Positions 40,509 through 53,400 of a DNA stretch of 64,000 nucleotides are shown here, one piece after another; position 1 is the first letter of the stretch; each line of letters opens with the position of its first letter. The DNA is from Chrysomallon squamiferum (Eukaryota > Mollusca > Gastropoda > Neomphalida > Peltospiridae): assembly GCA_012295275.1 (NCBI GenBank), contig CM022671.1, forward strand, positions 13,993,178-14,057,177, in the 5' to 3' direction. Both the position numbers and the translations under genes were made by a program. The notes beneath the pieces are model-generated. The model was not told where the DNA came from and did no database searches. It saw only the letters and a list, made by a program, of their open reading frames with translations.

Positions 40509-42679
40509 TATCAACTGGAACATGCATGAATGATGTCAACAGACCATTTGGGAATATTCTTTAGTTACAAACAAGGGCTGCCATGAAAGGTACATGATCG
40601 ATGTCAAAATGTAGAAATAAACATTTTCTTTTATTTCTTAAAGTGTGTTAAAAAATATAATGCTATAAAAAGATACTGAACTATGAAATCATGTAGACCA
40701 ATTACAAACTATTTTTGAAAGTTACCTTAATAATTAGTTAGAGCATTGATAGCAAAGGTTATAAATGTGTGCAATAGAACTCAAGAAGGGCATGTGGGTG
40801 TCCAGTACAGAATTGCTAATATATGTAATTGATTTAGTAGTATTCATATGTCGGAGATACTCTTTTATCAGACTAGTCTTCATTATATATCCCTAAAATG
40901 TTTGCAAAGAAAATGTTACCCAGTTGCCCAGCATACAAGAGTCATAAATATCCAAGCAAAAAACATTTCCTTGCCAATGGCAGACATGTATTAAGTAATA
41001 AGAATTCTCTGTTCCAGTGAAAAACATTGTTTATTAAACAATTATATTGAAATATATACACTATACAAAGTTTGTTTTTCTTTCACCTGAATGCATTGTC
41101 ACTGTCAGTATAGAACAATTTTTTTTTTTTTTTTTTAAAAAGGAAATGAACAAGAATATATTTTGTGCATTGTAAAATATCTTGCAAAAATATATTTGTT
41201 TAGTTTGCACTACTTTAATTTAGGGTATAGAGCAACAGTAGTTTGTGTGGTTTTTCTAAAAATAAAATAAAGGAATTAACACCATTTTTATTGTATTAGA
41301 TAATAATACACATTACAATTTTTAAGATATCTAACAAAATACACATAAAGCTAATGGAAATTATATCAGCTTCTAGCATACAAAGTTCTTTGAGAAATAA
41401 ACAAGGGTTTTGTAGGGGTTTTTCTAGTTTACAAACTCCAAATATTTGTGAAATCACAGAATTTGTTGTTATTTTTTATTTTTAACTAGTCTGCTTGAAC
41501 TATTTCTAAATTTATGACAAGTAAAAACTAATTGCATTAGAGTGAGTAAAATAACAATTTATGAGACTTAATTCAAGACTCCTAAAAGGACATTTTTATG
41601 ACTGACTTGTCAAATGTTTTTCAAAAACATTTTGGTTTATGACATGGACAAAAATATATCATCTACTCTTGACTGTACCTGTATTTTTTTTTCTTTTAAA
41701 GTTAAAAACCATCTGCCATTTTGAATTATTTGTGAGTTTTTATTAACCAAAATCAAGAAATACAATTAAAATACAATATACTCAAACATTTATTTTCGAT
41801 AAGATGAAATCAACACAAAATGAACACACACTGGCAGTTAATGTTATATAAAATTATATTTAATGTTCATGAACAGTTAAAGACAAAAATCCCAAAATAA
41901 ACATGAACAGATGATTTCAATGCACAAAAGAAAGAAAATTTAAGAAGAAATATTTTAAAAGTAAATTTGTTCAAAGGTTTCGTAATGGGTTTTTTAACAT
42001 TTTGCATCAAACACTAGTTACACTGTGCTGCAGTTACTTTCTTATAAGAGCATTAATGTTGGGAGGTTTTTGGACAAGACATTTAATAACGCTGACAAAA
42101 CTGAAATTTAGTTTCAGTGTCATAACATTTTCTGATTAATTTTTTTGATGGGCTGGGTGCAGAAGAAAGCAGTTACTTTGAAATGGTAGCAAACTTTACT
42201 TGGTAATTAATATCTCCTTTTAATTTGAGATTATTAACAGTAACAAACAGTGTGAATATATATATATATATATATGAATGCTCTTTCTCAATTTGATTTC
42301 TACTCCCAAGCAAGAATCTCAAATTAATATTTTATAGGTGCAAAATTCTGATTTTATATTATATGATCATGAACAATATTTTAACTAGGTGGACCGCATA
42401 CATAATTTTAACAGTTATTCCAGAAACAATAATAAAGTTGTCTTCATTCTGTCCCCTCCTGCTAAACATTCATTCCCTGCACCTGTTCTAACACCAAACA
42501 TACAAGTTTACCTTCCCATGCACCCTGGATGAAAAAACAATCGATGTAAACCCATCACTTATATTTTAATTTTTAAGTTATAAATTTTATTCTTTCTGGA
42601 ATATCGCTCAAAAATCATTAAATTTGTAACATTGTTCCAAAAGTTTAATAAATAACAAAGTCTAATATTATGAAGATCA
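40509..42679. other. Convergent 3' UTRs of HROB and MANF
   Basis: I see no coding exon or RNA gene. Polyadenylation signals are at 40616-40621 (+, HROB) and at 42586-42591 (-, MANF, about 89 bases after the stop). A poly(T) run is near 41119-41136 and a short (AT)n near 42256-42274. Confidence 0.5.
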
Positions 42680-44463
42680 TCAAAGATCTTCACGTTTTTT
42701 GGCAGCCTCTGGTGCATAAATTGGCATGAGTTCTTCTATCTTTCTTATAAAATCTGATTTTTCAACACAACCCTTGCAAGCTTTGTCTTCATCCCAGTCA
42801 GAAAGAATCTTTTTCAGTTCCTTCACTTTAAGTTTCTTCAGATTCACATTGCTCAAATCTATCTGCTTCTCTGTAACAAAGTTGTAAAATTATTAAAGGT
42901 AATTTATGAAAACATATAACCTAGTGTTCACTATCAAAATGCCATATAACTTTGGATTAATACCATAATAAATAATTTAACGTTTTCTGCATTTTTATTT
43001 CAATACATTTAATCTGTCCATAAACAATCTTCTGCACACTCACATAATGAATATCTTTAAGTAAAGTTAAAATGTAAATTAAATTCTACAACTGCAGTAA
43101 AATTTATCTCAAATGTACATCTGCTCACCATATTTCAGTTCACAGATTTGGGAATCCATCTTTTTGAGCTCTTCACAGATTTTGTCTACTGGTTTAAAGA
43201 AGCTCATTGGCTTAAGAACTTTCTGCAGGATACCTGTTGCAGATTCCTCCAAACCACCTACATAGTAACACTGAAAAACATTTGAAAATAATTTAAAAAA
43301 TGAAAAAAGAAAAAGAAATACAAAATATATAAATCTTCATTAAAAATATTTGTAAAAAAAAGAAGAAAAAGCCATGGGTTTTAAAAAGATGGATTTTATA
43401 ACTGATCTCAAAACATAATAGAACTTACAAATCTTTCATCTTTACTCCTGTCTTTGCCTTTCACATGTTTTAGTTCTTTACAAAATTTCCTAAAGGCAAC
43501 TTCAAGTTTGTTTGCATCTTTCCTCAAATCATCATCAATACTCTGTATAAAAGCTTCCAAACTTTTGATACAAACTGAAAAACAAAAAGTTTTATTTGCA
43601 AAGTTCAGTCACATTTAGTGATTTACAATGTAAATCATATATTAATCATCACATACATTCCTAAAATCCTTCTCCCCCCAGCATTCTGACAAGTCCGAAA
43701 CATATTCATCATTTGTTAATTTTATTAGACTATCAAACAGCAAAATATCCTAAATTTGTAAAGATGAAATATTTGTACCCATTAGCTGATGAACCAATTT
43801 TCAAATTATAACAGATGGTTTACATGGTAAACCATAAGCAGTCTAGAAATCTTATTTAAATTTAATCAGCTTTAAAAAACACAAGATTTGATTCTTCGGA
43901 TGTGGATTTAATAGATGCAAGAGGGTGTAATTTATTATTTATTTTTGAAGATTTTCCCACTCTATTAAATATCTCCACCACCTGTGTTAAAACCAATTCA
44001 CAGATCACCGACATTACTAATAGTCCAATTACCAAAACCACATAACTAAACTAAACTAGGTATATATTATTAATTGTTCACACACAACCGTCGCTTGTTC
44101 TGTATACCAGTTAAATTCTTCGTAGTGTAATCAAGTTAATACCAGTACTGCGAGTACTCTAATCACTGATGTATATTTGAAGTAATCCTAATCAATTATT
44201 TTTAATGCTTTACAGTAACAGTTTTGTTAAGTTCTGATATTTTGTTTTGGCAGAGATAATCATAATGGTGTTATACCCTGACATCATTTCAAGTAATAAA
44301 TACGAACAGTTCAAAGTATATATTTATAATGTCATTTGAAATTAATCTTACCTTCACAATCACCATCTTTCAATTTGGCTTCACACTTTAAACACAAACC
44401 GGTGAATAACAATAAAATTAATGAAATTTTCAGATAATGTGCTATTTCAGAAAGATTTGACAT
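42680..44463 (-). CDS. MANF: Mesencephalic astrocyte-derived neurotrophic factor (MANF/ARMET)
   Basis: Four coding exons: 44463-44352, 43574-43429, 43270-43129 and 42870-42680. They give 196 residues. Seen: a hydrophobic signal peptide ([15 protein letters not shown]), then CEVC at the start of the saposin-like domain, [34 protein letters not shown], and the C-terminal SAP-like domain ([15 protein letters not shown]) with CKGC. All eight conserved cysteines of the mature protein are present. The protein ends REDL, a KDEL-like retrieval signal (RTDL in human). Family role: a soluble ER protein induced by the unfolded protein response that supports BiP-dependent folding and is secreted on ER calcium loss. 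It is head-to-head with HSPA14. As in other invertebrates, it would be the sole MANF/CDNF gene; that is not visible here. Confidence 0.95.
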
Positions 44464-44748
44464 GACTAAGCGTAAATATATAACAATCTATCAATCTGTA
44501 CAGTATGCTTTCAGTTCCTAATAAAAATAACTATCTTCGATCAAATAGCAAATTATGTACAACTGAACTGCTAACAAAACTAAGAAAACGTGTTTCCTGA
44601 ATTACTACAACAGTTGGCGTTATTTAATTGGTCAATACTTGGACTCGTCCACAATGCTACAAGGAACGTTACAAGTGGGGAAATATAGTCGGATTGTCCG
44701 TTCTTTAACATTCTCGCAGCATGTTTTAAATTCGACCTTTTCTGTATT

Positions 44749-44784
<36 letters not shown>

Positions 44785-45060
44785 TACATGACATTATTAT
44801 TATTATCCCAGTTAATTTTATGCAAATATTCGTTTGCTAACTAAAACAGTACCTTTATTCTAAAGTAAATAGTTTAATTTTCCAAGCATATAATATATTA
44901 TTATATAATATTTCATAACTGGAGTAATTCTCGTACTATCGCAGAAACTGTACAAAGACACAAGAACTTAAGAATATTTATAATAATTATATTAGGGCAC
45001 GATTCACAAAACATTTGATACATACGTCATGGAAGAATTTACGAAATAAAATAGTATATC
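44464..45060. promoter_or_regulatory. Shared head-to-head promoter region MANF / HSPA14
   Basis: There are 597 bases between opposing start codons. Visible elements: a CCAAT box on the MANF strand (ATTGG at 44627-44631), a TGACGTA ATF/CRE-like half-site (minus strand, 45023-45029) and ATGGCGGC at the HSPA14 start (YY1-like). An (AAT)n run lies at 44750-44784. I looked for an exact ER stress element (CCAAT-N9-CCACG) and found none. Confidence 0.45.
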
Positions 45061-45623
45061 ATGGCGGCATTTGGGGTACATTTTGGCACATGTTCTGCTT
45101 GTTTGGCTGTTTACAGGGTAATTGATTGTTTAATCTGTGTGTTTCATATACGGGGGAATAGTTGATTTTTTCTCGAATATAAATTTCATTGTGGCCACAC
45201 CACTTTTAAAAGTATGCATTATCGCTGAATGTCAGTAAGTTGACAAATGTTCTTTGTAGCAGCGTGCTTTCTATTTTCGAGCAACTCTTTTTGTCCTTCG
45301 AGCTTCATCTTCGAGTTTACATATTTTCCAAAATAACAGATATCACGACGTAGTATAAATATTTTGTTTCATCTGCGTATTCGTTTCTTGAAATGTGATG
45401 TTTGTAAATCAAATTACGGAGAATGAACAGTCAAGTTTATTGTTTATTTTATTGTATGAGTTAATAATTAATAAATTACGTATAATATTCCAGTTTAATG
45501 CAGTTTAGATAATCATAATGTATCGTTTCTGATAAAGATGCTGGTTATGAAGAAAGTTCTTATCAAGTTAAATTTCTTATAATTTTATTTATTTATTTAT
45601 TTATTAATTATTATTATTATTAC

Positions 45624-45681
<58 letters not shown>

Positions 45682-48600
45682 TATTTTTTTTTTTTTTTTT
45701 TTATTTTTATTTTTTTTTGAGATCAGTATAAATTAACGCTTATTATGGTTATTAATTAATTTGTAAAAATAATGATAGCAAAATTCTTGAAAAAGTAAAG
45801 CCACTAAAGGCCTGCACAACTCATCAGAATCTTTATCTTAAATAATTATATTTTTGTATACTAGGTTATGGAGTTTTTGGGACATACAGTGATAAATAAT
45901 TAAAGCATAAGGGTCATTCCGTGTCAAATCACCCAATGGTTTAAACCCGACCGTCTCAGATTTTTATGAAACTTGGTATACTTGTTGACTGGGATCCCAC
46001 AGCACCAAATCTGAAATTTTAGCTCAATCTGACCAGTGGTATGGGAGATACGGCCCACTGAATTTTGAGATTTTTACCAAAAATGGGTGTGACCACCAAC
46101 CTTAGAACCCTCATATCTCAGGAACTACTGGGCCAATCTTCATAAAATTGGTATTGTTAGAAAGGCAAAATGACAAGGATACCAAATCTGCCATTTTTGT
46201 TTAGTTTGGAAAATATTGGAGTACCTTGACCTTTTGACCTTTGCTATGACCTTGAAACTGACCGTGTGGATCACGTGATCTTGAGATGACCTTTATTGAA
46301 ATTTAATCTCCCACATGTTAACTAAAACATTTAAAAGTTTCCTGGGTGTAATATTTTTTGTTTAGCCACAATATAGATTTAAAAAATGCACATACATAAA
46401 AATAACACCTTTTCAGCCATTAACATCTGATTAACTAAAACCTGAATGATCAATTCTGGATGCTAGGAATCACCATCTCTTTTGATCATCAAGTAAGACA
46501 TTGTAGGCCTACATGTATGCATAAAGTTCACATATAAAAGTTTCCTGGGTATAATATTTTTTGTTTAGCCATAATAGAGATTTAAAAAAATGCATACCTG
46601 CATGGATGATTGATACAATGCATTACAATGTACATTTTCTCTGAGACTAAAAACTCATCTTTGGAGTTAAAACCCACCTGACATGTCTGAAGGAATGCCT
46701 GAAGGATATGAAAAGATGCCAAATGGCATGACATGTTCTACACATGAAGTGATGCTTCAGGCAGGTCAGGAACTCCTTTAGATTCCCTGGTGCAATCCCC
46801 ATTGAGCACATGGCAATTAGAAGTTGAAGACAAAGAAGTTTCTTCATCTGCATTTCTTTGACAATCTGAAGCTTTTTAAGTTGGACACAATGTCAGATGT
46901 TGATATATAAACAATATTTTTATTTCATAAAACCTATTAAGTAATTTTATCATGTCATGTGGGTCTTGCCATTGGTTTTGAACAAGGTTTCAGTCAACAA
47001 CAGTACAACCCAGTCTGAAATCAGACGTCATCAAGTGATGTACTGCATAATGTATTTGTACACCCAGTCTTCGGCACAGAGTATGAACAAGGTCTACTTC
47101 ACCTTAATAAACTGTGATTTATACTTGAGAAGATTGACATAAATGCCCAAGACTTGTGGGCCTTTGGCAATAACACATGTACTCTGCTGCCATTTTATGA
47201 CCTGCTTAACTTTACTGAAAGGGTTTCAGGATTTGATTTAATATTTAGGAAAGCACTGACTTTGTTCTATTGAATTGAAGGTGCAGGCCAATACTGAAAA
47301 TCCTTATTTCTTCCAGGGCTAACTGCAGCTTTAACTCTCCTGAAAATGTGTGTTATCAACACCATCATATCAAAAAGGAGTTGTTGCGAAGTGTATGGAA
47401 AACAGGAAGTCGAACTCCCCACTCTTTGAAGTGGGATTGAAACATGGGACATCAAGAGTATCATGAACAAGAACTTTTCATCAAATTTTCAACATTGCAG
47501 AAAAACTTGTGATCCCCTTAATCGCCACCCTGAGCAAGCACGCACTAGATCTTTAAGAATTGTTAGCATGGGCACTTACAAATGCTTAGTAAATCCTCCA
47601 AAGACACTAGTGCCAGGAGACAAGTTGTGCTGTGACTGTCTGATTACCCTTCAGAAATCAAAGGTCCTGCAGAAGATGGCTTTAGTATGGGTGGTATTAC
47701 AATGGGAGCATTTTGGTGATAACTTGCCAGACAAACCGCTGGTTGTTGTTTCCCCAGAAAAGGACTTTGATTTGAATTTTATTCTATCGAAACTCCTGTC
47801 AAACTCCATTCTCTAGCACATTCCAGTAAATGAATGAAAGGACAGAAAAAAACTAGCATCAGCTACAGTAACATTAAAATGACATCTTAATGTCTGAATC
47901 CTACCCAGAGCGTGTGCAAATCTTGATTTTGTCACCCTTTACCATTGAAAGGACAATGAATTGAAGGAGGAAATAATCCAATTTTATGAAAGTGACGAGA
48001 ATAGTAGAATGTGTCTGGGAATGAAGGATACAGTGAGCATTTGAAACAAACATAGTGAGAAGGGTAAGCATCAGAAACACCTAGTTCTCTCAAATTTATG
48101 TAATCTTTATGCATACATGTAGGCCTACAATGTCTTACTCAGTGATCAAGAAAGATGGTGATCCCTAGCATCCAGAGTTGATCATTCAGGTTTTAGTTAA
48201 TCAGATGTTAATGGCTGAAAAGGTGTTATTTTCATGTATGTGCATTTTTTAAATCTATATTGTGGCTAAACAAAAAATATTACACCCAGGAAACTTTTAT
48301 ATGTTTTAGTTAACATGTGGGAGATTAAATTTCAATAAAGGTCATCTCAAGATCACGTGATCCACACGGCCATATCTCCCACACCACTGGTCTGATTGAG
48401 CTAAAATTTCAGATTTGGTGCTGTGGGATCCCAGTCAACAAGTATACCAAGTTTTATAAAAATCTGAGACGGTCGGGTTTAAATTTCTTTTTTTTTTGGG
48501 TGATTTGACATGGAATGACCCATAAGGAACCTTTGAGATAATTAGTTCAGTTAATTAATAAAATTTCATAAGTGTTTTAAAGTATATAATATTAAAATAT

Positions 48601-50415
48601 ATACAGTGTTTATGTTACCAAATTACTGAAATGAATCACAGTTTTTCCATAGATTATGAAGGGAAAATACCAGCAACTTTTATTCAGATAAAAATTTGTA
48701 TCTTCTTTTATATCACTTTATCATTGCTATTTTAATTTGCAATTTTTTTTTATTTTTTTTTGCTCTTTGTAGAAAAATAATAATTTAGAAAAGTTTGTCA
48801 CATTCCTTCTTTGTAAGACTATAGAATGCTTATTGTTTTATTTCTGATCAGGATGGGAAGACTGATGTTGTTGCAAATGATTTAGGTGATAGAGTTACTC
48901 CCTGTGTTGTTGCTTTCACAGATCATGATCAGGTAATTACTATATTCTTTTATCAGTTTATTCTTTTATCAGCTGATGCAGTTATTTAAGTTGGTTTATT
49001 CTTATGTGTAACAATATTTCTCTGACTATTTGGTACAGGCTTTCAGAAACAAATAAAACAATTACTTTGTAATAAACATTATATATTAAGATTGCTTAAA
49101 AATATATTAAACACATATTACATTGTTACTTTTTTTAATTCCTTTATTTTAGTCTGTTGGTGCTGCTGCAAAGCAAGGTGTGATTCGAAATGCCAATAAC
49201 ACAATATGTTATGTAAAGCGCCTTTTAGGACACCCATACTCCAGCACTGTCGTACAGGATGTCATTGCAAAATCACCAGTGATGGTAATGTACATATTAA
49301 ATTTTAGAATATTTTGAGCCAAATGCCTATTCTGGCATTGTTTGAGATTATTCCATTATATAACAGGGGTTTCAGCACTGCTTTCATGAATTTACTACAT
49401 CATTGATAATGTACTTATGTTACAAAATAAAATATCATAAGACATTGTTGAATTTTAATATAATATATACATTAGAAGAAATTTTTAATTTTATTTAAAA
49501 AAAAAATAGTTAACTTTATATAGACCTATATATATATATTTATTTATTTATTGACACCCTTAAGAATGATGTACTCTTCCAGAACAGTCAAGGTCAAAGG
49601 TCACACTGAAGAAAATTGTTTCATAGATTTCTACTTTCTCATTTCATATAATTATGATTTCCAAAAAATATATATTTTTTTAAATTTATTTGTATTTTTT
49701 TTTTTTAATTTTCCTTGCTTTAAATTTTTTTAATTTTGAATTGATGCTTGCAAAGGATGAGATTATGAATTTTAGAAACATAGCAACTTTCATATATCCA
49801 GATTTTCATTATCAAGACTGTTTGCATGAAGTGAACTAATTGAATGAAACAAAGTTGGCCAGATGCCAAGATATATGATGAGATGTTCATGAAATGACTG
49901 AATTTTCATGACATAATGTAGTTTCTTACTTGTTTCAAACTGATCAAGCATAGTTATGTTATGATCTTGTTTTAGAATTTCTCTTGCAGCTGTATCTCTT
50001 GGTAAAAACACATCCCCAAATCTAGCATCATTTGTAGGCTTTGTGATGATTTTTACCACAATTTTACTTGTTTCATTTGTTTCATTTGCATTGCTGCATT
50101 TGTAGAGTTTGCTATAATGACCCTTGCCCATGTACTCTCCTATCAGGTAGCCTTTTGAAGCAAGAAAATCATTGTCAGTCTCAAACTCACTTTCAGTATC
50201 GACAGGATTTATTGTTGTTGATCTGTTTGAAGGAACAGCAGCATTGCCCTCAGGCATTTCTGGTGTCTCCATCATACAGAAACTTTTACATGGAAGAAAA
50301 TGTCAGTTTTATAGTCTTCGATATGTTGCCATGACAACTCAGTAAAGTCTGTTTCAGTCCAAAGGATGGATCAGTTGAGATATATTTCAGAATATTGCCC
50401 TGTTTAAGTTGTCAA

Positions 50416-50458
<43 letters not shown>

Positions 50459-53400
50459 CATTACTGTATTGATATTATCAGAAGTGTTTTGATTATTCAG
50501 ATGTTCTGATACTATTTCAACATGGTTTGCAAATTTTGTTTAAAATTCAGTTTTTTCTGTCAAACCTGAAGCTAAGAAAGGCCCTAGTGGTTTTGTTTTA
50601 ACTGTTCTGGAACATTCTTTTTTTATTATAGGAAACCTGTATTTTTTTATTTTTTTTTTCAATCTTTTCCATTTACCAAAGAATATTCAAAACTGTCATA
50701 ATTTGCAGTTTATATAAAAATAAATTAGTAGCAAATTTAATTTTTTATTTAACTTAACTCCATATCCCAGTTTTCTGGTACTGGTTTATGTTACACAGTG
50801 TTGTTGTAGCAACACTCAAGATCTCTCATGTTAGGTTGCATTACCTGCCACACTATATGGTGTGTTGACTCTTCTTTGCTTTTCCTGCTTTGGTTAATTT
50901 AAAAATGGGTTAAACATCAAGGATTGTAGTATTTGAAAACTTCCAGTAATGGCTATCTTTATTTGTTTTCATTTATAAATTTTCACAGAATTCAGTACTT
51001 GAAATATATTTATTTCTGGATATTTTGTTAAAGCATTTGGGTGGATAGATTACAAAGTCAATCCACCTGGATGCATTTATTGAATTATTTCCCATTGTGT
51101 TGCACAATAATATTATTTTGATTGACACTAGTAACAGTTAATATGCAAATAAGCAGAAACTTATTAACTGTAAATTATTCTAATCTTTCATTAATTTTTG
51201 GACTAATTATTAAGAACACTGATTTTGTTTCAGTAGTTTATATACATTTCTTATTTGTTGTGGAATTTATACTGTTTAATTGTATTAGTTGGTATGAGTA
51301 TGCAGCTGCTTAACCCATTTAAATGCATGTTTGCAAATCAGACATTATGAAGCTGTTTTACACATTTTTATTTGTTTTATATTCTTATTTTTATTTTTTT
51401 ATATAATTCAAAAATAATCTGATTGATAGCAGATTATATTTGTAATACCATAGTAAACCAAAATCGTTTTTATTAACAGATTGTTCAAAAAGATGGGTGG
51501 CCAGTATATGAAGTTAGTCACCTGGGAAAAAACAAACAGGTGTCTCTGACCTCTGTGGCAGAAGCAATTTACAGAAAAATGTTAGGTGAGATACCTTTAA
51601 TCTTCCTTTTTTTTATATTTTACTTTATAAAATAATTACCATCTGATAATTTACAATTTGTATTTGAAGTGGGTAAAAAAATTATATTAAGTTTTGGTAT
51701 CTTAGAAGTTAGCAGTTGATTTGTGATTTTATTATTATTATTTTTTTTTTGTAATTTTAAACACAGTTTTATTGTATTATATATTTAGTCAAAATAAAAA
51801 AAAAGAATTTTGTGTACATATGAATAAATAGTTTGATACTTATCAACATACTGTAATGTCTGTTTCAAAAGGAGGTACAGTTTTACTCAATCACTTTTAT
51901 ATTTAATCTTTTACAATGTTTAATGACAATATAATGGATTTTTGCAGAAACTGCTCAGAGTCATGGAGGTAGAGGCATACAAGATGCTGTACTCACTGTG
52001 CCTGTCAGTTTCACACCTGAACAAAGAAATGCTATTAGGTATTATATATTAGCCTTCTACTTTGAATTAATGTTTGTTATCTGAAATCTAAAATTTAAAC
52101 ATAAAACTTCCCTAAATATAAAACCATTAGGGGAATATATATATATTTAGCTGAACCAGCTGAAAAATGCTATCTTTTCTCAACTGAGCACAGTTAAACG
52201 ATTGTTCAAAGCAGCATCTAACGTGAACCACAATCAAGAAGCACAATTACTATTTCTAATGCATTGCTTGTTTTGATTTTGATGAAAGTGATTTTTCTAT
52301 GCAGTGGTTTCATTTCAGCCATTTTACAGTTTCTCCATTCAAAATGAAGGCTAAAAATAGGTTCCTCTGAAGGAGCATGGACTTCCCATCAAAATGACAT
52401 ATTTCGTTTTTTAAATTGAATAAAATTTTATTTCATAAATTTGTAAATTGAAAATTATCTTTATTTTCATGAAAAGAATAATTTCTTTACTTTCTGATGG
52501 TCATGGAAAGTTTTCTGATGGAGTCACAGGGAAATCACTGAGTGCATTAAAAGACAACTGATGTAGCTTCAATTTTCTAAATTATAAAGCTGTTAGTGAC
52601 CTTGTATCCTCAATTTAACTTTCTCAATACAAATGAAAAAATTAACTTTGATAGTGATCTACTAAGCAAGTGAATGGGAATTGGATATAGCGGAAACTGA
52701 GCAACAAACATGCATTATGAAATGTACCCTGAAAATAACAGAATGTATTTTTTTTTTTGAGAAACTTGTTTTAGCTATTTAAAGGGAGGTGATTTGTGAT
52801 TTGTTGTGTTGTGGATTTTAACTAGTTTTAGTCTGACTTTAACATTAGCTTGTTTTTAGCCAACATTGCAGTTTATTCTAGTAAATAATTGCACTGGTTT
52901 TCATAAACAAAATTCTTGTGTAGAAAAATAAAGAAAATAAAATATCAAGTGAAGGAAATGAATTAGGAAAAGTTTTTTGGTGAGGACCAGATAAAATGGC
53001 ATGTGGTGAAATTTGTCATCTGAGGTAACTGGATAATCCTCAAGAACTTGTTAATGATTTTGATAAATAGAAACTGAAAAGCATATTGCTTTGTTTGAAT
53101 AGCCTGGTGAACTGAACCATACCTTGACCTTATTCCAAGTCAAAAACCCATACAGTGTTTGTGGTTTGGAAATGGTTATCTCTAAAATCAGATATCAGCA
53201 GTATCTATATGTTAAATGCTTGAAGTGTATAAAATTGTGAAAGATATATTTTCTGAAAACATTTTTTTTAAATTTGTGGGTTTTTTGTTTTTTTTACTGA
53301 AAAATTGCAGAGAAAAAGATAGAAACATAATTTGTTTTTGTAAATGAACATTTTCTGTCAGTGTTTTTCAATTTTAAAATTACCAGTGAAACTGTTTTCC

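Noticed and set aside
44464-45060. ER stress response element in the MANF promoter
   Set aside because: ATTGG at 44627 and GTCCAC nearby do not have the CCAAT-N9-CCACG spacing or sequence. Only a plain CCAAT box is supported.
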